The notes under the pieces: generated by a model
What the model saw: the letters and a program-made list of their open reading frames with translations, nothing else
Databases searched by the model: none
What the model was told of the DNA's origin: nothing
Source of the DNA: Flavobacterium sp. MC2016-06
GTDB lineage: Bacteria > Bacteroidota > Bacteroidia > Flavobacteriales > Flavobacteriaceae
Direction of reading: 5' to 3'
Length of the DNA stretch: 64,000 bases
Assembly (NCBI RefSeq): GCF_009711165.2
Contig: NZ_WMID02000003.1
Span: 261,548 to 325,547, forward strand
Program-made: the position numbers and the translations under genes
In this document: piece after piece, positions 27,998 through 36,701 of the stretch
Position numbering within the stretch: the stretch's first letter is position 1
Layout of the letters: each line of letters starts with the position of its first letter

Positions 27998-29065
27998 ATG
28001 ATTATGAAACATTACTTTACTTTTCTGTTTTTTTTAATTTACTTTCAATCCTTTTCTCAAATTATTTCCCCAAATGGTAATAACTTGTTTTATTACAATG
28101 GATTAGCCGATGTTACTTTTAAATTTCCAGAAAGAGGAACTGGAGGGCGTGCCATTGTGCACGATTTAAATAATACTTTAGTATTAAACTATGGAGGAGA
28201 TTTTACAGGTGGAACTAGAATTGGGAATGAAGTTTATTTTAAAGATGGAGGTAATTCATATATTTTATCTGGAAATCTTGGTATTGGTAATGCAACTCCA
28301 GCTGGGACATTAGATCTTAGAAAATTAAACTCGAATTTGGTATTTGATTTGAACACTAATGGTATTTCTAGAATAATAAGTAAAGGATGGAATGCTGATA
28401 TAGATATGCATACTTTTCAGATTAATGGTACAGAGAATTTCAATCAATTGGTTTTGAATTCTAATGGTTATGTAGGCATTGGTACATCCAATCCTGCTGC
28501 TCCATTAACAGTTTATGGGAAATCTATTTTTTTTCCTGCTAGAATTACTAATGGAGATGCTAGAACTCTCGTAGTAGATTATGCTGTTAGCAATGCACCG
28601 TTTTTAGATAACGATTACCCTGTGGTACTAAAAACAGGAGGAGGAAATCAACCCTTAATTTTAGATGCAGCAAGAATTGGAATTGGTACTTCTAATCCAG
28701 ATTCTCGGCTTTCTGTAAACGGAACAATCCACTCCAAAGAAGTTAAAGTAGATTTGAATATAACAGCACCAGATTACGTTTTTGCAAATGATTATAAATT
28801 AAGAAGTCTGCAAGAAATTGAAAGTTATGTAAAAGAAAATAATCATTTGCCTGAAATTCCTTCGGCTAAGGAATTTGAAAAAAATGGAATTAATATTTCT
28901 GAAATGAATATGAATCTTTTGAAAAAAGTTGAAGAATTGACTTTATATCTTATTGAGCAGAACAAAGAAATAAATGCTCTTAAAAAAGAAAATAATAATA
29001 TAGAAATTCTCGCCTCTAAACTTGAAAAATTGCAAGCAGAAATTGATTTACTAAAAAAGAACTAA
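27998..29065 (+). CDS. Secreted fibre-like protein, paralogue 8
   Basis: Length is 355 residues; the second Met (28004, MKHYFTFLFFLIYFQSFS|Q) is an equally good start. It has three GIG repeats (LGIGNATPAGTLDLRKL, VGIGTSNPAAPLTVYG, IGIGTSNPDSRLSVNG) and hence is built mostly from the repeat type, with little separate body. The C-terminal module is KEVKVDLNITAPDYVFANDY, ENNHLPEIPSAKEFEKNGIN, MNLLKKVEELTLYLIEQNKE, followed by a ~40-residue coiled coil. It is the first gene of a three-gene plus-strand cluster. Confidence 0.72.
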   Translation: MIMKHYFTFLFFLIYFQSFSQIISPNGNNLFYYNGLADVTFKFPERGTGGRAIVHDLNNTLVLNYGGDFTGGTRIGNEVYFKDGGNSYILSGNLGIGNATPAGTLDLRKLNSNLVFDLNTNGISRIISKGWNADIDMHTFQINGTENFNQLVLNSNGYVGIGTSNPAAPLTVYGKSIFFPARITNGDARTLVVDYAVSNAPFLDNDYPVVLKTGGGNQPLILDAARIGIGTSNPDSRLSVNGTIHSKEVKVDLNITAPDYVFANDYKLRSLQEIESYVKENNHLPEIPSAKEFEKNGINISEMNMNLLKKVEELTLYLIEQNKEINALKKENNNIEILASKLEKLQAEIDLLKKN

Positions 29066-29076
29066 AATAATTTAAA

Positions 29077-30006
29077 ATGAAAAAAATTATACTATTATTT
29101 AGTATTATACTATGTCAAGTGGTGACAAGTCAAGTTTTAACAACAAATAGGAATCCGGTTGGTTTGGAGCACAATATTTTATTTAATGCATCAACTAGAT
29201 ATACGGTTACACAGCAAGGACCAGCATTAGATATTCCAACTTTGTTTGATGGAAGAATGTATCCATCTTATTCTAATGGCACAATTACTGCAGCAAATCC
29301 TACTGTAATTCTTATCGAAGGGCTACCAGGTTATCATACACAAGCAGGAGCTTGGGTGGGTTGGACTACTCGTTATTGGTATGCTAAGAGATTTAAAATA
29401 GAGGGGTATGACGTATATAGTTCGCCAAATACTTGGAGGACTATTGCAGATTATTCTAATGTAGATTATAATGGTTATGATTTTTCTACTGTTGTACCTA
29501 GCGGAGTTTATACTAAATTGAAATTTACATTTTACACCTCTGAAACAGGCGGTGCGGTAGGAGTTTCAGAATTGTTTTTTATTCACCCAGAAGCTACTTC
29601 TCCGTATGCAGGTCTGCTTGCTTCGGCTGTTAATAATTGGGATAATAATGGTGCAAATTTGGTCTATAACAATAGTGGTAATGTCGGTATAGGAATTCAA
29701 ACTCCAATAAATAAACTAGATGTAAACGGAACCATTCATTCTAAAGAAGTAAAAGTTGATATTACTGGTTGGCCAGATTTTGTATTTAAAAAAGAATATA
29801 GTTTACCAACACTTCAAGAAGTTGAGAAACAGATTAATGAAAAAGGGCATTTAGAAAATATCCCTAGTGAAGAAGAAGTTTTAAAAAATGGGATTAATCT
29901 TGGAGAAATGAACACTAAATTATTGCAGAAAATAGAAGAGATGACTCTTTATATTATTGAACAAAATAAACGAATTGAGAAACTTGAAAAAAATCAATCT
30001 AAATAA
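29077..30006 (+). CDS. Secreted fibre-like protein, paralogue 9
   Basis: Length is 309 residues, signal peptide MKKIILLFSIILCQVVTS|Q. The body (FDGRMYPSYSNGTITAANPT, AKRFKIEGYDVYSSPNTWRT, GVYTKLKFTFYTSETGGAVG, VSELFFI) has the layout of a galactose-binding/discoidin-like beta sandwich, which would suit glycan binding; this is a pattern judgement. The C-terminal subtype is GWPDFVFKKEYSLPTLQEVE, GHLENIPSEEEVLKNGINLG, LLQKIEEMTLYIIEQNKRIE. Its cassette is nearly identical to the next gene. Confidence 0.72.
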   Translation: MKKIILLFSIILCQVVTSQVLTTNRNPVGLEHNILFNASTRYTVTQQGPALDIPTLFDGRMYPSYSNGTITAANPTVILIEGLPGYHTQAGAWVGWTTRYWYAKRFKIEGYDVYSSPNTWRTIADYSNVDYNGYDFSTVVPSGVYTKLKFTFYTSETGGAVGVSELFFIHPEATSPYAGLLASAVNNWDNNGANLVYNNSGNVGIGIQTPINKLDVNGTIHSKEVKVDITGWPDFVFKKEYSLPTLQEVEKQINEKGHLENIPSEEEVLKNGINLGEMNTKLLQKIEEMTLYIIEQNKRIEKLEKNQSK

Positions 30007-30012
30007 CCTAAT

Positions 30013-30960
30013 ATGAAATTATTTAACTTACAACAAAATTATATATTATTTCTAATCTTTATCAAATCATCAATTTTTTATAGCCAAAGTTTACCAATAG
30101 TTGGATTTGGTGACGTTTCCAATTATAGAATTAACACTTATGATGTTCCTGGCTCATCTGGTTTAGATTTGCATTGGTATGGAGGAATGCGTTTTGGTGA
30201 CGTAACAAGTAATAGTGTAATGCAGATTACAAATGGTAAAGTTGGAATTGGTAATACAAACCCAGCAGTAAAACTAGATGTAATAGGTACAATAAGCAGT
30301 TATGAGCCTTTGGCATTAGGAGCTACTGTAAATTCTTTTCAATTAATAAATCAAAGAAGTGGAAATGTTGGAGAAAACACAATTATAAATAGGCTGTGGA
30401 CTTATAGAGATAAAACATTGAATAATTGGTATTCTGCAAGGATTCATGATGGTATATCTATAGATGATTCTTATAAAACACCTAATGTTGATACACAAAC
30501 CTGGTGGGAAAGAGATCCTTTAGACAATATTCAATCCTGGGGAAATAATGCAGAAACATATCTAACAATTAATAAAGGGAATGTTGGTATCGGAATAAAA
30601 ACTCCAATAAATAAACTAGATGTTAACGGAACCATTCATTCTAAAGAAGTAAAAGTAGATATGACTGGCTGGTCTGATTTTGTATTTAAAAAAGAATATA
30701 GCTTACCAACACTTACAGAAGTTGAGAAACAGATTAATGAAAAAGGACATTTGGAAAATATTCCTAGTGAAGAGGAAGTTTTAAAAAATGGGATTAACCT
30801 TGGGGAAATGAACTCTAAACTTTTGCAGAAAATTGAAGAATTGACTTTGTATATGATTGATGTTAACAAAAAAGTAAAGGAACTTCAGGTTAGTAATGCT
30901 AAGCTTGTAGAAAACAATGAGGTTTTAGAATCTAAGATTAAAAAATTGGAAATAAAATAA
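30013..30960 (+). CDS. Secreted fibre-like protein, paralogue 10
   Basis: Length is 315 residues. The N-terminal ~75 residues (MKLFNLQQNYILFLIFIKSS, LPIVGFGDVSNYRINTYDVP, LDLHWYGGMRFGD) almost match paralogue 3 on the opposite strand, whereas its C-terminus (NKLDVNGTIHSKEVKVDMTG, GHLENIPSEEEVLKNGINLG) matches its neighbour paralogue 9. It is therefore a mosaic of two paralogues. A hairpin terminator follows the stop. Confidence 0.75.
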   Translation: MKLFNLQQNYILFLIFIKSSIFYSQSLPIVGFGDVSNYRINTYDVPGSSGLDLHWYGGMRFGDVTSNSVMQITNGKVGIGNTNPAVKLDVIGTISSYEPLALGATVNSFQLINQRSGNVGENTIINRLWTYRDKTLNNWYSARIHDGISIDDSYKTPNVDTQTWWERDPLDNIQSWGNNAETYLTINKGNVGIGIKTPINKLDVNGTIHSKEVKVDMTGWSDFVFKKEYSLPTLTEVEKQINEKGHLENIPSEEEVLKNGINLGEMNSKLLQKIEELTLYMIDVNKKVKELQVSNAKLVENNEVLESKIKKLEIK

Positions 30961-30978
30961 CCTTGTTAAGGAAAGAAT

Positions 30979-31018
30979 AAAAGAGGCAGTTTCATGATTT
31001 GTGAAGCTGTTTTTTTAT
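30979..31018 (+). terminator. Rho-independent terminator of the plus-strand fibre cluster
   Basis: The arms CAGTTTCA (30987-30994) and TGAAGCTG (31002-31009) pair with one G-T, followed by a run of seven T. The left arm AAAAGAGGCAGTTTCA recurs in the terminator at 31638, on the other side of the HTH gene. Confidence 0.75.
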
Positions 31019-31196
31019 TTTCTAGAGTTTTAGGTTTTTGCAATGGGTTATATTTTTAATAATTACTGTATGAAAAATTGTATTTTTGCTAAACCCAGAA
31101 AAATGATTAAGAGAATTACAGCAAACACTTTTAATTCGTTTCTTACTAAGATTGGGTTGTTATTTACCAATTTATTTTTTTTGAACAATTTTTAAA

Positions 31197-31204
31197 TATC
31201 TTTG
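31197..31204 (+). promoter_or_regulatory. Candidate -7 element of the HTH regulator gene
   Basis: TATCTTTG matches the Bacteroidota -7 consensus TAnnTTTG and lies only 4 bases before the ATG, so transcription would start at or next to the start codon (a leaderless mRNA). A TTG at 31181-31183 is somewhat too close (13 bases) for the usual -33 element. Confidence 0.45.
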
Positions 31205-31208
31205 AATT

Positions 31209-31619
31209 ATGAGCACAACAAAACCAAAACATATTGGCAGAAATATAAGCCGAATAAGAGAACTAAAAGGCATGAAACAAGAAGCATTGGCTATTGCTAT
31301 TGGAGTAAGTCAGCAATATGTTTCTAACATAGAAGCAAGTGAAAATATTGATGAAGAAAGACTTATTGAAGTAGCAAAAGTACTTGGAGTAACAGTAGAA
31401 GCAATTAAGAATTTTTCAGAAGAAAATATGATTACTTATTTTAATACTTTCAATGAAGCTGTTTCAGGTAACAATTTTAACCATTATAATAGTTGCTCAT
31501 TTAATCCGCTAGATAAAATGATGGAAGTTGTTGAAGAAAATAAAAAACTTTATGAGCGTTTGGTTCAAGCAGAAAAAGAGAAAGTAGAGTATTTGGAGAG
31601 ATTACTTAAGGGGAAATAA
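31209..31619 (+). CDS. Small XRE-family HTH transcriptional regulator
   Basis: Length is 136 residues. Residues ~9-65 form a Cro/C1-type HTH: IGRNISRIRELKGMKQEALA, then IGVSQQYVSNIEASENI and LIEVAKVLGVTVEAIKNFSE. The middle (TYFNTFNEAVSGNNFNHYNS) is probably a linker, and the last ~35 residues (VVEENKKLYERLVQAEKEKV, EYLERLLKG) form a coiled coil for dimerisation. It is monocistronic, isolated by terminators on both sides, between fibre clusters and an RHS operon. It could regulate them, but this type of small regulator is also common and unlinked in Flavobacterium. Confidence 0.88.
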   Translation: MSTTKPKHIGRNISRIRELKGMKQEALAIAIGVSQQYVSNIEASENIDEERLIEVAKVLGVTVEAIKNFSEENMITYFNTFNEAVSGNNFNHYNSCSFNPLDKMMEVVEENKKLYERLVQAEKEKVEYLERLLKGK

Positions 31620-31637
31620 TTTTTGTAAGCGATATAT

Positions 31638-31675
31638 AAAAAGAGGCAGTTTCAAATCATGAAACTGCCTCTTTT
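31638..31675. terminator. Strong bidirectional terminator
   Basis: A perfect 16-base inverted repeat (31639-31654 and 31660-31675, AAAAGAGGCAGTTTCA and its complement) flanks a 5-base loop and is bordered by A and T tracts. It lies between the converging HTH gene (plus) and the toxin operon (minus), so it can end both. Confidence 0.88.
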
Positions 31676-31809
31676 ATTTTTATATTGTCTACCTGATTTT
31701 GCAAATACAGATAAGAATCTGCGCTAAAGACTTGTAATGGTTATCATAACAATATTATAAATTTACATCATCATATTGTAAAAAGTTGATATCTGTATAA
31801 TCAGAATTA

Positions 31810-32280
31810 TTATTTCGTAATATCTGTAATTGAATTAATTTTATAACTTTCACCAGTTTTTATTAAATTAATTTGTAATTGTATATTTTTTTTGACAATT
31901 TTTGTAGGAGATACAGGGGTAGAATCAACAGTAAAGGAAACATTATAGCTGTTTTGTTTCTTTAGATCTTTAATTATTTTCATTGTATTTAATGATTTTA
32001 TATCTATTTCCCAGTCATTTGTAAATAAGTCATGATCATCTTCATACCATTGTTTATACTCCATACTTATTTTTTTGGTACAATACTTTTCTTGTAATAA
32101 TTTTAATTCTACTAATTGATCCTTTTTAAAAGGAAAATAACTTTTACTTATTATTTTTGTATAGTTTGTATAAAACTCTTTTAGCGTGTTTGAAATTTGT
32201 TGATCTTTAGTAACTTCTTGAGCATTACAATTAATTAAAAAATAAAGACTAATTAAGATTAAAAAAAAAGATTTTTTCAT
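31810..32280 (-). CDS. Small secreted protein, candidate immunity protein (DUF3828-like)
   Basis: Length is 156 residues with a signal peptide ending LINCNA|Q. The mature part starts with helices (DQQISNTLKEFYTNYTKIIS, LKLLQEKYCTKKI), then KQWYEDDHDLFTNDWEIDIK and beta strands (SYNVSFTVDSTP, KKNIQLQINLIKTGESYKIN). This resembles DUF3828/NTF2-like periplasmic proteins. It is the last gene of the operon, 40 bases after an RHS gene whose C-terminus looks like a peptidoglycan hydrolase. A periplasmic immunity protein is what such a toxin would need, so this is the likely role; it is inferred from place and export signal. Confidence 0.65.
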   Translation of the reverse strand: MKKSFFLILISLYFLINCNAQEVTKDQQISNTLKEFYTNYTKIISKSYFPFKKDQLVELKLLQEKYCTKKISMEYKQWYEDDHDLFTNDWEIDIKSLNTMKIIKDLKKQNSYNVSFTVDSTPVSPTKIVKKNIQLQINLIKTGESYKINSITDITK

Positions 32281-32320
32281 GAAAAATTGTTTAAAATATG
32301 TATAATAATTTAATTATTGA

Positions 32321-35300
32321 TTATTTTTTTGGCATTCTATAAATTTCAAAAGAAGGTTTGTTTTTGCGATAACCTCCTCCTGGCCAAAAACCATTTTGTT
32401 TAAAAGCAGCCTGCCATATTTTTCCATTATACATTTGAATATGACCATATGGCACACCATTTGCATCTGCTGTACCTCCTGTATATCCTTGTATTACAGC
32501 TATATCTCCTTTAATGAAATTATCAGTAGCGACTGCATTAAATCCCCAATTTCTTAAATAGGGTCCATATGATCTAGCGGCTACTGGATGATTAGCTGTA
32601 TTAATACCTCCTGCCTCTAAAGCCATTCTAACAAAATATGCACACCTAGCTCCATTACCTTTTGCCTCTGCTGTAGCATATGAAGAATGAGAATTAGTAT
32701 CCAGCCAATCTACTGCATTGTCTACATTATAACTTGTATTTCCACCACCTTTATAAGTATTATTAATAAATATTTCATCTAAAGAATAATCATGATGAAA
32801 AAAGCCACCCTCTTTAGACCAAGAAACTATATTACCGTATCTACTTTCTCCCCAAGCTCCTGTATCACTATTATTAAAAGCAACACCTAAATGCTCATAT
32901 CCTTCTATATCATCACTTCCGTCAAACCATTCATACTGACCAGTGCCTTTTCCATTAGCATCTAATTTTTCGTAAAAATCTTCTCCCCCATCTGGATCGA
33001 TTCTAGAAATTGGATTATTTCCCATTCCTAGATAAGGAGAGTTATATTGTCCATTTGGGTCGGTAGACAACCATCTACCTAATCTACCATCCCAAAGACG
33101 TAATTGAAAAGCCTCCATCCCAGTTTCTTTATCAAGTTCTTGTCCTTGAAATGCATAACGGTAATTGCTTAGTGAATTACGTGATGGTAATTGTTCTCCA
33201 AAAGGGTAATAATCTGCATAAGATTGAATTACTGGCTGGCCACTAATTTTCTGAATAACAGCCCTAACATTGCCTAGATTATCTGTAATTTCATAATTAC
33301 TCATTGTTGAGGCTCTATTGTATACTCCTAATCTACTAAGACCAAAGATAGGTAAATCTGTTTGAACTATACTGCCACTATTAGGTAGATTATAAACAGC
33401 CATAGTATTTCCAGAAAGATCTAATTGATAAAATGTTGTAGCTTGCAGAGCATAAGGAGAACTCGTATTATAACTTTCTTTTTTAATGCGTTGTCCCCTT
33501 TCATTATAAAAGAACTTTACAGCTGTATTTGTACCTTTTTTTACCTCAGTTACTAATCCTTGTACATTATAAAAATAAAATAAGTTTTCTGAAATATTTT
33601 GAGTTAATTGGCCAATGGCATCATATACATAATTTCCTGATGATTGATTTTCTATATCATTTATGTCTGCAGTTACAGGAGCACTTTCGGTAACGCTGTT
33701 TAATTGATTTTTACCTGTATTGGTGTAATTATAAGTTAAGTTGTCTACAACAGTTCCAGATTCATTAGTACGCTGCAATGTTTTAATATTGCCATTAGGA
33801 TCATATGTTAATCCTCCTTCTGCTAAATTGGGAGTTGGACTAATGACTGCCGTAGCAGAGTTAGTGTTTCCAAAAGTGGCTCCTGTTAACCAATTGTTAC
33901 GATCATAATTGTACAAGTATCCTTTCTGGTTAGCTGTACTTCCAGAATAATCGCCTGTTATTCCTTTATTGGCCCAACGTGCAGCTTTTATATTTCCATT
34001 ATAATCAGCTCCTGCTGTAGGAGAAGATATAATGTTTCGGCCAGTACGTAAATAATCGCCATTATAATAGTCCAGTGCTAAACCAAAAACATCGTTATTA
34101 TCTCCACCAGGATCTTTAGCAGCTTCTAAACTAGGGTGATTAATACTTTTAAGCTGTCCTCCAAGAGTATATACATAATCCAAACCTTGAGCGCCTTGTG
34201 CAATATTTACTCTTTTAAGTTCACCTGTTTTGTAATAGCTGTAATCTGCATGAGTGATGAAAGTTGAGTTGTCAACAGATGTTTCTACTTTTGTTAGTGC
34301 GTCATTTGCATTGTAAGTATATTGATGAATAAATAATTCAGCGGTTTTATCTTTTTGAAATAGAACTTTTTTTACATTGCCTTTGTAATCATATTCGTAA
34401 TGAATGGTTTTAGCGCCAATACCCTCATTGTATTGCACAACCCATTCTGTTCTGCCATATAGATCATAACTATACCAAGTAATTGCATTTATAATATTGT
34501 CACTACCTACTTTATAACTCACTGCTACATTTCCAGATAAATTGTTTTGTAAATTTGTATACGCTGGCATTAAAGCAGCAAGACTTAAAGATATAGGAAT
34601 AGTTAATGAATATGCTGTTGGTAAGAGATTAGGATCAGTAACTACATTCTCTGTGTAATCATATACAGAAAAAGTTCTTTCCTTAACATTAGTGCCTACA
34701 ACAGTTGCATTATTATCAACAGCAGTAACTGCCGAAGTCCATATTCCAGTATTACCAATAATAACACCACTTTCTATTGGCCTGCTCAAGCCATCATAAT
34801 TGGTGTAAGAGATTTCATTGTTAATCCTTTGAAGAGCACTTTGAGAATATCGTATTTGACCATCTTTTCTATACACAAACTTGCTTATTCCTTCATCTGG
34901 ACTCGATGCTTCTATCAATTGGCCTAGTGTGTTATAGGTATAAGTTGAAGCAAAGTTTATTGAGGTCATATGTGCAGGCGTACCCACAATAGTACTATTA
35001 GCTGTATATCCATTTGGCTGTACAGATTTAATTAATTGACCAGTTTTGTTATAAATATTAACAGCATAATCATAATAATTAACCCTATATGTAATACCTA
35101 ATGCTCCAGTATCGTATATTGGCAGTCCAGCTGAAATGTATGTTTTAGGATCTGTTGTAGGAGGTGTTACAGCTTCAATTCTGTAAGCATTCCCACCAAT
35201 TAAAGTAGAAGTGATTAATCCTGTTTTTAAATCATATATTTTGTATAAAGATGCATTGCCTATTAACGAAATTCCAGATGTAATTCCTGCTGGAATGTGT

Positions 35301-36694
35301 ACATCTACAAAACCTTGCGCACCAATAAGAGAAACTACCGGATAAGAAGTACTTCCTCCTGAGCGGGCAGTGGCTAAAACTTTGCCTTCACCATCTGAAA
35401 AAGCTACATTTTCGATACCATTTGCATCAACACTCACAGATTTATAAAATTTGGTAATAACTTCTTCTTTACCAGATGTTATGGCACCATCATAATAATC
35501 TGACCCATAAACATAATACATCTCTTGAGCAGCAGGAACAGTGAAAGAATAGCCAGTTTTCCACTCATTATTTATTTTATTACCTCCTACAATATTTATT
35601 ACATTTCCGGGATTGAGTTGATCATAGTTATTTTGAGCAAAAGGATGCGTCGCTGTTGCTTGATAAGGTTCATCTGTATTATTATCACTATAATAATTGG
35701 CTAAACTTGGATTTGCAGATACATCAGGTAAAATAGCAGCAGTTACTATAAAGCTGCTTCCAGCAGTTGCTGTTACGGTAAAGGTATTACCTAAGGTTAT
35801 ACTTGGAGCAATTAAGCTTACTGTTAGGCCAGAACTTACTGTTCCTGTTGCAGAAATAGACTCGCTTGCTTTATAGATTTTACTTGTTGATATGTTAGGT
35901 AGTGGAAGAATTGTAGGATACGAATCAGCCTGTACCTGAGAATTACTCTTAAAAAAATTAATTTTATCAAAAGTCGTCAAAGGAGATGGAGCTATGAAAG
36001 AAGTTTTGTCAGGTCTTCCAAAATCATCAAAAGTAGTTTCTGTTCCCCAGATTTTATTAGTCACATAATCTTTTGAGAGACTTACATCAGATTTTCCAAG
36101 ATCATCAAAATAAGTTCTACTCGATCCTACAATATTACCTTTTGTATCAAAACTAACGTTGTGTATCCAATGTGCGCTAGAATCTGTACCGAGTACAATA
36201 TAATTCCCATTAGGTTTAGTACAACTTGTAATAAAATTTGTGTCTAATTCGGAAATAATACCATCTCCATTAGTATCTACATACCATTTTGTATTAGGAT
36301 TAATTTGAGAATTATTATCATTACAATCTAGACTATTTGCCACATAGTTTAATGGCTGATTACATTCGTAAGCGGGATAACCAGGGTCGCCAAATCCATC
36401 ATTGTCTTTGTCATAGTACCAGACAGGAATTGTAATTTCTACATTATTATCATTGCAATCTAAACTATTTGCTACATAACTTCCAACAGGCTTAATGCAA
36501 GCCATTAAGTAATTATTAGGATTTCCATAACCATCACCATCATTATCAAAATACCATGCCATTGGATCTGTGCAGTTATCTGGGTCAATAATTGCCTGTG
36601 TAGTTGCAGATTTATTAGTAGATACTTGAGAGTATGTAGTAGTATAATTTAACAATCCTATTATGTACAGCAATATGTATATATTTTTTTTCAT
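32321..36694 (-). CDS. RHS repeat protein with MopE-like N-terminal repeats and a C-terminal Cys/His hydrolase tip
   Basis: Length is 1457 residues, signal peptide ending near residue 22 (TTTYS|Q). Residues ~46-130 contain two copies of a Cys/Asp-rich repeat (WYFDNDGDGYGNP...YVANSLDCNDNN), the putative metal-binding motif of MopE-type proteins. A DUF6443-like domain, YD repeats and the RHS core follow (YNPFG-type YYPFGEQLPSRN, DKETGMEAFQLRLWDGRLGR, WLSTDPNGQY). The tip has NGARCAYFVRMALEAGGI with Cys1351, KGDIAVIQGYTGG, and PYGHIQMYNGKIWQ with His1418. This is the arrangement of NlpC/P60 or CHAP cysteine peptidases, so it probably cleaves peptidoglycan peptides. The partner gene ends 7 bases upstream and a putative immunity gene lies 40 bases downstream. 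Confidence 0.85.
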   Translation of the reverse strand: MKKNIYILLYIIGLLNYTTTYSQVSTNKSATTQAIIDPDNCTDPMAWYFDNDGDGYGNPNNYLMACIKPVGSYVANSLDCNDNNVEITIPVWYYDKDNDGFGDPGYPAYECNQPLNYVANSLDCNDNNSQINPNTKWYVDTNGDGIISELDTNFITSCTKPNGNYIVLGTDSSAHWIHNVSFDTKGNIVGSSRTYFDDLGKSDVSLSKDYVTNKIWGTETTFDDFGRPDKTSFIAPSPLTTFDKINFFKSNSQVQADSYPTILPLPNISTSKIYKASESISATGTVSSGLTVSLIAPSITLGNTFTVTATAGSSFIVTAAILPDVSANPSLANYYSDNNTDEPYQATATHPFAQNNYDQLNPGNVINIVGGNKINNEWKTGYSFTVPAAQEMYYVYGSDYYDGAITSGKEEVITKFYKSVSVDANGIENVAFSDGEGKVLATARSGGSTSYPVVSLIGAQGFVDVHIPAGITSGISLIGNASLYKIYDLKTGLITSTLIGGNAYRIEAVTPPTTDPKTYISAGLPIYDTGALGITYRVNYYDYAVNIYNKTGQLIKSVQPNGYTANSTIVGTPAHMTSINFASTYTYNTLGQLIEASSPDEGISKFVYRKDGQIRYSQSALQRINNEISYTNYDGLSRPIESGVIIGNTGIWTSAVTAVDNNATVVGTNVKERTFSVYDYTENVVTDPNLLPTAYSLTIPISLSLAALMPAYTNLQNNLSGNVAVSYKVGSDNIINAITWYSYDLYGRTEWVVQYNEGIGAKTIHYEYDYKGNVKKVLFQKDKTAELFIHQYTYNANDALTKVETSVDNSTFITHADYSYYKTGELKRVNIAQGAQGLDYVYTLGGQLKSINHPSLEAAKDPGGDNNDVFGLALDYYNGDYLRTGRNIISSPTAGADYNGNIKAARWANKGITGDYSGSTANQKGYLYNYDRNNWLTGATFGNTNSATAVISPTPNLAEGGLTYDPNGNIKTLQRTNESGTVVDNLTYNYTNTGKNQLNSVTESAPVTADINDIENQSSGNYVYDAIGQLTQNISENLFYFYNVQGLVTEVKKGTNTAVKFFYNERGQRIKKESYNTSSPYALQATTFYQLDLSGNTMAVYNLPNSGSIVQTDLPIFGLSRLGVYNRASTMSNYEITDNLGNVRAVIQKISGQPVIQSYADYYPFGEQLPSRNSLSNYRYAFQGQELDKETGMEAFQLRLWDGRLGRWLSTDPNGQYNSPYLGMGNNPISRIDPDGGEDFYEKLDANGKGTGQYEWFDGSDDIEGYEHLGVAFNNSDTGAWGESRYGNIVSWSKEGGFFHHDYSLDEIFINNTYKGGGNTSYNVDNAVDWLDTNSHSSYATAEAKGNGARCAYFVRMALEAGGINTANHPVAARSYGPYLRNWGFNAVATDNFIKGDIAVIQGYTGGTADANGVPYGHIQMYNGKIWQAAFKQNGFWPGGGYRKNKPSFEIYRMPKK

Positions 36695-36701
36695 AATTTG
36701 A

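Noticed and set aside
18803..30960. Prophage tail-fibre region
   Set aside because: The proteins look like tail fibres, but every one has a Sec signal peptide and there is no terminase, capsid, portal, tail tube, lysis or integrase gene nearby.
36310..36480. Short direct repeats as a CRISPR or mobile repeat
   Set aside because: They encode the MopE-like protein repeats in frame and there are only two copies.
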